Shown: piece by piece, positions 20,998 through 24,583 of the stretch
How the letters are laid out: each line of letters starts with the position of its first letter
Numbering within the stretch: the stretch's first letter is position 1
Virus record (IMG/VR): IMGVR_UViG_3300021961_000607
Coordinates: 1 to 24,583 of that record
Reading direction: 5' to 3' (one strand)
Source of the DNA: a virus
DNA: 24,583 bases
Translations under genes and position numbers: made by a program
The notes under the pieces: generated by a model
What the model saw: the letters and a program-made list of their open reading frames with translations, nothing else
What the model was told of the DNA's origin: nothing
The model's database searches: none

Positions 20998-21003
20998 TAA
21001 ATA
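20996..21003 (+). promoter_or_regulatory. Late promoter -10 motif (AATAAATA)
   Basis: AATAAATA fits the T4-type late form NATAAATA, starts within the gp5 stop codon and lies 35 bases before the ATG of the large gene at 21039. It probably gives that gene its own late transcript in addition to read-through from the hub operon. Confidence 0.5.
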
Positions 21004-21038
21004 TGATTATGGCAAGCAAGACGGAAAAAATATAAAGC

Positions 21039-24000
21039 ATGTCATTTAATATTTTTGACTTTCCTAGAAACTCTGATATAACTGTAGGTTACGTTGATCC
21101 ATCTTTGGGATATGTAACTGGTGTGTCAATTTGTGATGCAAACGAATATGCTAGAAAAAATCCAGGAACAACATTTGTTTTTGAGACAAGAGATGGAATT
21201 AGATATCTAAACATTAATGGAGTTAATCAACTAACACCTAAAGATCTTGCTTCATCTGCTGATACTTGCACAGGAATTCAAGTAGAAGGTGAAGCAGATC
21301 CACCTTCTTCAATATTTTTGGGCGGCGGTGGTGTTGGTGCTGCAGGAAATCCAGTATTTGGTAAAGATGGATCTTTACTTGCTGTTGACTTAATTTCTGG
21401 TGGATTTGGGTATCAATATCCACCACTAGTTGAAGTTAGAGATGAAACTGGATTGGGAGTTGGTGCTGTTACTCGCGCAATTCTTGTAGGAGATCCAGAT
21501 TATTCTGATTGTAAATTTGTTGATACCTTTGAAGTTTTTGATCAGGAAGATGACTTTGAAGAATATCTGATTTGTGATCCTACAGACGCTGGATTTGGTA
21601 TACGATACGATGCTGAAGGAAAACCGATAGGATCTTGGAATCCAAGTTTATATGCAAATCTTTCTAAAGATCCAATCGCAAGAGAGATTCAAAAGTATCA
21701 AGACTTCTTACAACAACTGAGCACTCCTTGGTGGACTACTAGAAAAGAAAATCCATTAAGAGTTACGTCTGGAAGTAGAACTACAAGAATTAAACATGAT
21801 GTTCAACACCCTAATGCTAGGGGTATAAAGAGCATGATCGGTTTTGATTATTCGGCTGGAACTGCTGATGCTCAAGGTCGTGGTGGTGACAAGTATTTTG
21901 GATATGGTGTTGATTATCCAAATGCAAAAGCAATAGGTTTCCTTGACTCTGATATTAGATATTATTTGGAAAATGATTTTAAAGGTCTTATTGGACCTAA
22001 GATGCAAGAACTACTTAATGATCCAAATTGGGGCAAACTTCCTGAAAGAGGAGGTGGTTGGAGTGATTTTATGAATAGTTATGCTATTTCACCAGTTCCT
22101 CCATCAAATGCTCCCGGTAGTGATTTTGCTGGACAAGAATTTACTATGGAATGGGAAGAAAATTTCCCATATGATGGTGAATATGTTTTTCGTGCTCAAG
22201 CAGACAATATTGGAAGATATTATCTGGATAATGAAAAGTTAATAGAAACAGTTCAATTTAGACAAGATCAGACTCCAAAGGTTGTCAAGAAAAATGTAAA
22301 GGCAGGAGTTCATCGTATTAGGATTGACATTTATAATAAACCTCAATATGAAAAGGTTGTAAAAAATACAACACCTCCACCCCCATCTCCACAGTCAACA
22401 TCTACGACCAGAGAAGAGTGGGTTAAAGTTGATGATGTTTATGTTCCTCCAGTTTCTGGGAGAGGTGGAACATCAATACCTAAAAATGCATCATTCCACA
22501 AATATAACGAAGGAACTTATTATAAAGGTAAGAGAATAAGATCTGGTGGAGATTGGAATGATACTAATCCAAACAATAATTACATTGAGTGGGACAGTAA
22601 TACTAGACTTACCTTAGGTAAGTATCATGGATCTAGATTTGGTATTGCTGTTTGGAATAAAAAAACAATTACGGAAACCCAAGCTGCTCCACCACCACCT
22701 CCAGCACAAACAACCAGAAATAATTCAAAGTCAAGCACTACGTCAACAGAATCACAAGTAAGAAAAATATTCAACACGGTTGATTATATTGGAAAAGCAG
22801 ACAGAAAACTTTGGAGACTTGATCCTAGGGCAGGTAGAGACGCTGGGTTCATAAACCAGTATGGTGTTCTTCCTTTTAATCCCAATTCTGACAGAGCACA
22901 GTCGGATGATTTTTCTGGAACTCATGTTATTCGTTGGGAGTATGTTGATTTTCCTGTGGATGGAAACTATAATATTGAAATCATGGTGGATGATAATGTC
23001 ACTCTTTATATTGGAAATAGAGATGGTGGTGGAGCAAAGGCAATTGGAAATGGTTTGAGATCTGTAGATCAAGGTGGTGATGAAGTTATTATTAGGAAGG
23101 TTGGATATAGTTCTCCTGGTAGAAGCACTGGTAAGAGTTTAGAAACCAGATTCTTCAAAGCAGGAAAGTATAGAATTCGTGCTGAACTTGAACAAATTAA
23201 GGGAAGACCTCTTTCAGGTGGTAATCCCATGGCTCTTGCTATTAATATTGAATCTAGTATTATTGAAGAGAGTGTTGTATCTGCAAGATCTTGGAATCAA
23301 AATCCAATGGGTGCTTCATTAACAATTGATGCACCTCTGCCACCCATTCCACAGGAACCAATTCCTCAGCAAGAAGGTCGTTGTCCCAACAATCCAATTT
23401 GGACCACTAGATTCCCTGGTGGAAAAGAAAAATGGTGGCCAGTTAAGTTTCAAAATGCTCCTGGATTGCCATCATGGAGTAGATTCATGAATCGTTATGC
23501 TATTTCTCCCATTCCCCCTCTTTCAAAACCAGGATCAGATGGTGGTGGGATTGTTTATAGAAATGAGTGGAATGTTGATATTCCTTATGATGGATTCTAT
23601 GCATTCAAATCAACTGTAGATAATGCAGGTAGAATCTTGATTGATGGTAAACCCATTATGCAAGCGAACTATATACCAACAACCCTAGAAAACACTAGGG
23701 GTGGTAGTGGTAGTGAAAGAAGAAGTGGAATTTCTGCTATCGGTAGTGACGGAATCATATACAACTGGAGAGAAAATAATCCAAGAGCTAAGAAGATTTT
23801 CTTAAGCAAGGGATTGCATAAAATTGAGATTGAAGTTGAGAACGGAAAAACAAATACTTATGAAAAGATTAATAAGAAAATTTTTAGCACAAAAGATTGG
23901 TTGAGTCCATCCAATAACAACAATGGAATTAAAAGTATGGTAGGATTTGATTATTCACCAGGCAGTGCTGACGCACAAGGTCGTGGTGGTAATCAGTATT

Positions 24001-24583
24001 TTGGTTATGGAGTTGATTATCCAAATGCAAAAGCGCAAGGATTTTCTGACGCAGATATAAGATATTATCTTGAAAATGATTTTCCTGGTCTTATTGGAGA
24101 AGACATGAAAGCAAGACTTCAAGATCCTAATTGGGGGAAAATTCCTACAAAAAATGTTTCTGGAATTGTCTATGAAGGTCCAACTCCAATTGCAAATTAT
24201 AGAGGAGATTTTATTTCTCCAGTTTTTCAAAATGTAAATGCAAAACCAAATGAGGAAATTCAGGGAAAAACTTGGATATTCCGTTGGAGTAACGTTGATT
24301 TCCCAGTTGATGGACAATACACTCTTGAGTCTGAAGCAGACGATCAACTAATTGTCAGAATTGATGGTAATGAAGTTGGTGTATCAAAGGTATTTGAAGG
24401 TAGAAGAAAGACAACTTTTAATGCAACTAAAGGAAAAAGAACAGTTGAGTTGGAATTATCAAACATTCGTATACCTGATACTGGATTTGAACAGAACCCT
24501 ACTGTTGGATTTGCTCAGATTACTGTACCTGTTGATGTTGCCACTGGAGTTGGACAACCATGGTCAACAAACCCTGTTGGTAT
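21039..24583 (+). CDS. Very large modular virion structural protein (N-terminal 1181 residues; runs off the window)
   Basis: The frame is open from ATG 21039 to the end of the window. The N-terminal 90 residues include ITVGYVDPSLGYVTGVSICDANEYA, a start I associate with large cyanophage structural proteins, then a Gly-rich stretch (SIFLGGGGVGAAGNP) and LISGGFGYQYPP. From residue 264 the protein is modular: a 72-residue block (264-335, copied at 965-1036), and at least four beta-sandwich units resembling PA14/carbohydrate-binding folds (starting near 341, 604, 813 and 1054), each with a PxDGxYxxxxxxDxxxxxxID-like core. Pro/Thr/Ser linkers separate units. This suggests a tail or baseplate adhesin-type fibre that touches the cell surface. 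Function is inferred from architecture and position after gp5. Confidence 0.75.
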   Translation, partial: MSFNIFDFPRNSDITVGYVDPSLGYVTGVSICDANEYARKNPGTTFVFETRDGIRYLNINGVNQLTPKDLASSADTCTGIQVEGEADPPSSIFLGGGGVGAAGNPVFGKDGSLLAVDLISGGFGYQYPPLVEVRDETGLGVGAVTRAILVGDPDYSDCKFVDTFEVFDQEDDFEEYLICDPTDAGFGIRYDAEGKPIGSWNPSLYANLSKDPIAREIQKYQDFLQQLSTPWWTTRKENPLRVTSGSRTTRIKHDVQHPNARGIKSMIGFDYSAGTADAQGRGGDKYFGYGVDYPNAKAIGFLDSDIRYYLENDFKGLIGPKMQELLNDPNWGKLPERGGGWSDFMNSYAISPVPPSNAPGSDFAGQEFTMEWEENFPYDGEYVFRAQADNIGRYYLDNEKLIETVQFRQDQTPKVVKKNVKAGVHRIRIDIYNKPQYEKVVKNTTPPPPSPQSTSTTREEWVKVDDVYVPPVSGRGGTSIPKNASFHKYNEGTYYKGKRIRSGGDWNDTNPNNNYIEWDSNTRLTLGKYHGSRFGIAVWNKKTITETQAAPPPPPAQTTRNNSKSSTTSTESQVRKIFNTVDYIGKADRKLWRLDPRAGRDAGFINQYGVLPFNPNSDRAQSDDFSGTHVIRWEYVDFPVDGNYNIEIMVDDNVTLYIGNRDGGGAKAIGNGLRSVDQGGDEVIIRKVGYSSPGRSTGKSLETRFFKAGKYRIRAELEQIKGRPLSGGNPMALAINIESSIIEESVVSARSWNQNPMGASLTIDAPLPPIPQEPIPQQEGRCPNNPIWTTRFPGGKEKWWPVKFQNAPGLPSWSRFMNRYAISPIPPLSKPGSDGGGIVYRNEWNVDIPYDGFYAFKSTVDNAGRILIDGKPIMQANYIPTTLENTRGGSGSERRSGISAIGSDGIIYNWRENNPRAKKIFLSKGLHKIEIEVENGKTNTYEKINKKIFSTKDWLSPSNNNNGIKSMVGFDYSPGSADAQGRGGNQYFGYGVDYPNAKAQGFSDADIRYYLENDFPGLIGEDMKARLQDPNWGKIPTKNVSGIVYEGPTPIANYRGDFISPVFQNVNAKPNEEIQGKTWIFRWSNVDFPVDGQYTLESEADDQLIVRIDGNEVGVSKVFEGRRKTTFNATKGKRTVELELSNIRIPDTGFEQNPTVGFAQITVPVDVATGVGQPWSTNPVG
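21828..22043 (+). repeat. 72-residue module, copy 1
   Basis: This encodes residues 264-335 of the large protein, from KSMIGFDYSAGTADAQGRGG to DPNWGKLP. Aligned by eye with copy 2 (23931-24146) without gaps, 56 of 72 residues are identical, including the invariant YFGYGVDYPNAKA and DIRYYLENDF. Third codon positions differ often, so the copies are old or kept alike by selection. Confidence 0.85.
23931..24146 (+). repeat. 72-residue module, copy 2
   Basis: This encodes residues 965-1036 of the large protein, from KSMVGFDYSPGSADAQGRGG to DPNWGKIP. It is the same length as copy 1 and is again followed by a beta-sandwich unit (FRWSNVDFPVDGQYTLE), so the duplicated unit may be module plus sandwich. 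Confidence 0.85.

Noticed and set aside
1-24583. tRNA genes, CRISPR arrays, insertion sequences, integrase or attachment sites
   Set aside because: Looked for by eye on both strands; none could be supported. The only convincing longer repeat is the internal 72-residue module pair in the large virion gene.

Overview
The window is part of the genome of a T4-like cyanophage (cyanomyovirus) infecting marine Synechococcus or Prochlorococcus. I base this on gene content and order: recognisable T4 core genes (gp33, gp59, gp32, gp53, gp48-like, gp4, gp26, gp27, gp5) sit beside markers typical of marine cyanophages (ThyX, PhoH, a 2OG-Fe(II) oxygenase between gp33 and gp59, a DUF1825 protein, DUF4278 mini-proteins, a CP12-like tail). 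The DNA is AT-rich and genes are packed with overlapping stop/start codons. No tRNA, CRISPR array, transposase or integrase was seen.

Layout. (1) 1-1471: early accessory cassettes of very small genes. A strong sigma70-type promoter opens directly onto a leader resembling a cyanobacterial glutamine riboswitch, then five mini-genes joined by overlapping codons and a terminator. Two more single-gene units follow, and the second promoter lies inside the terminator of the first. (2) 1482-6593, plus strand: nucleotide metabolism, replication, recombination and late-transcription genes: thyX, a small conserved gene, phoH, a PD-(D/E)XK exonuclease, gp33, a 2OG oxygenase, gp59, a DUF1825 gene, gp32. 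(3) 6647-9570, minus strand: virion genes gp4, a conserved unknown, gp48-like and gp53, with T4-type late promoter motifs. (4) 9603-10502, plus: a tail-tube-initiator-like (gp54/gp19 fold) gene. (5) 10524-10888, minus: two small membrane proteins ending in a UUCG-loop terminator. (6) 10974-24583, plus: a late tail/baseplate hub operon starting at a TATAAATA promoter: gp26, a short downstream ORF, two large tape-measure-like proteins (the second with a tail lysozyme domain), gp27, a CP12-like mini-gene, gp5, and the 5' 3.5 kb of a very large modular virion protein that runs off the window.

How they work together. ThyX and PhoH support nucleotide supply and host stress responses. gp59 and gp32 organise the replication fork. 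gp33 lets RNA polymerase read TATAAATA-type late promoters, several of which are visible here in front of the virion genes. The hub operon encodes the central baseplate and the tail-length/penetration apparatus.

The strongest new observation is a complete-looking -1 programmed frameshift signal at the end of gp26: a Shine-Dalgarno-like GAGG, a T TTT TTC heptamer, and a palindromic hairpin. Slippage leads exactly into the frame of the next short ORF, just before the tape-measure genes. This copies the lambda G/GT tail-assembly-chaperone arrangement in a T4-type phage. Second is the riboswitch-like leader, which looks interrupted by a mini-gene flanked by a 7-base direct repeat.
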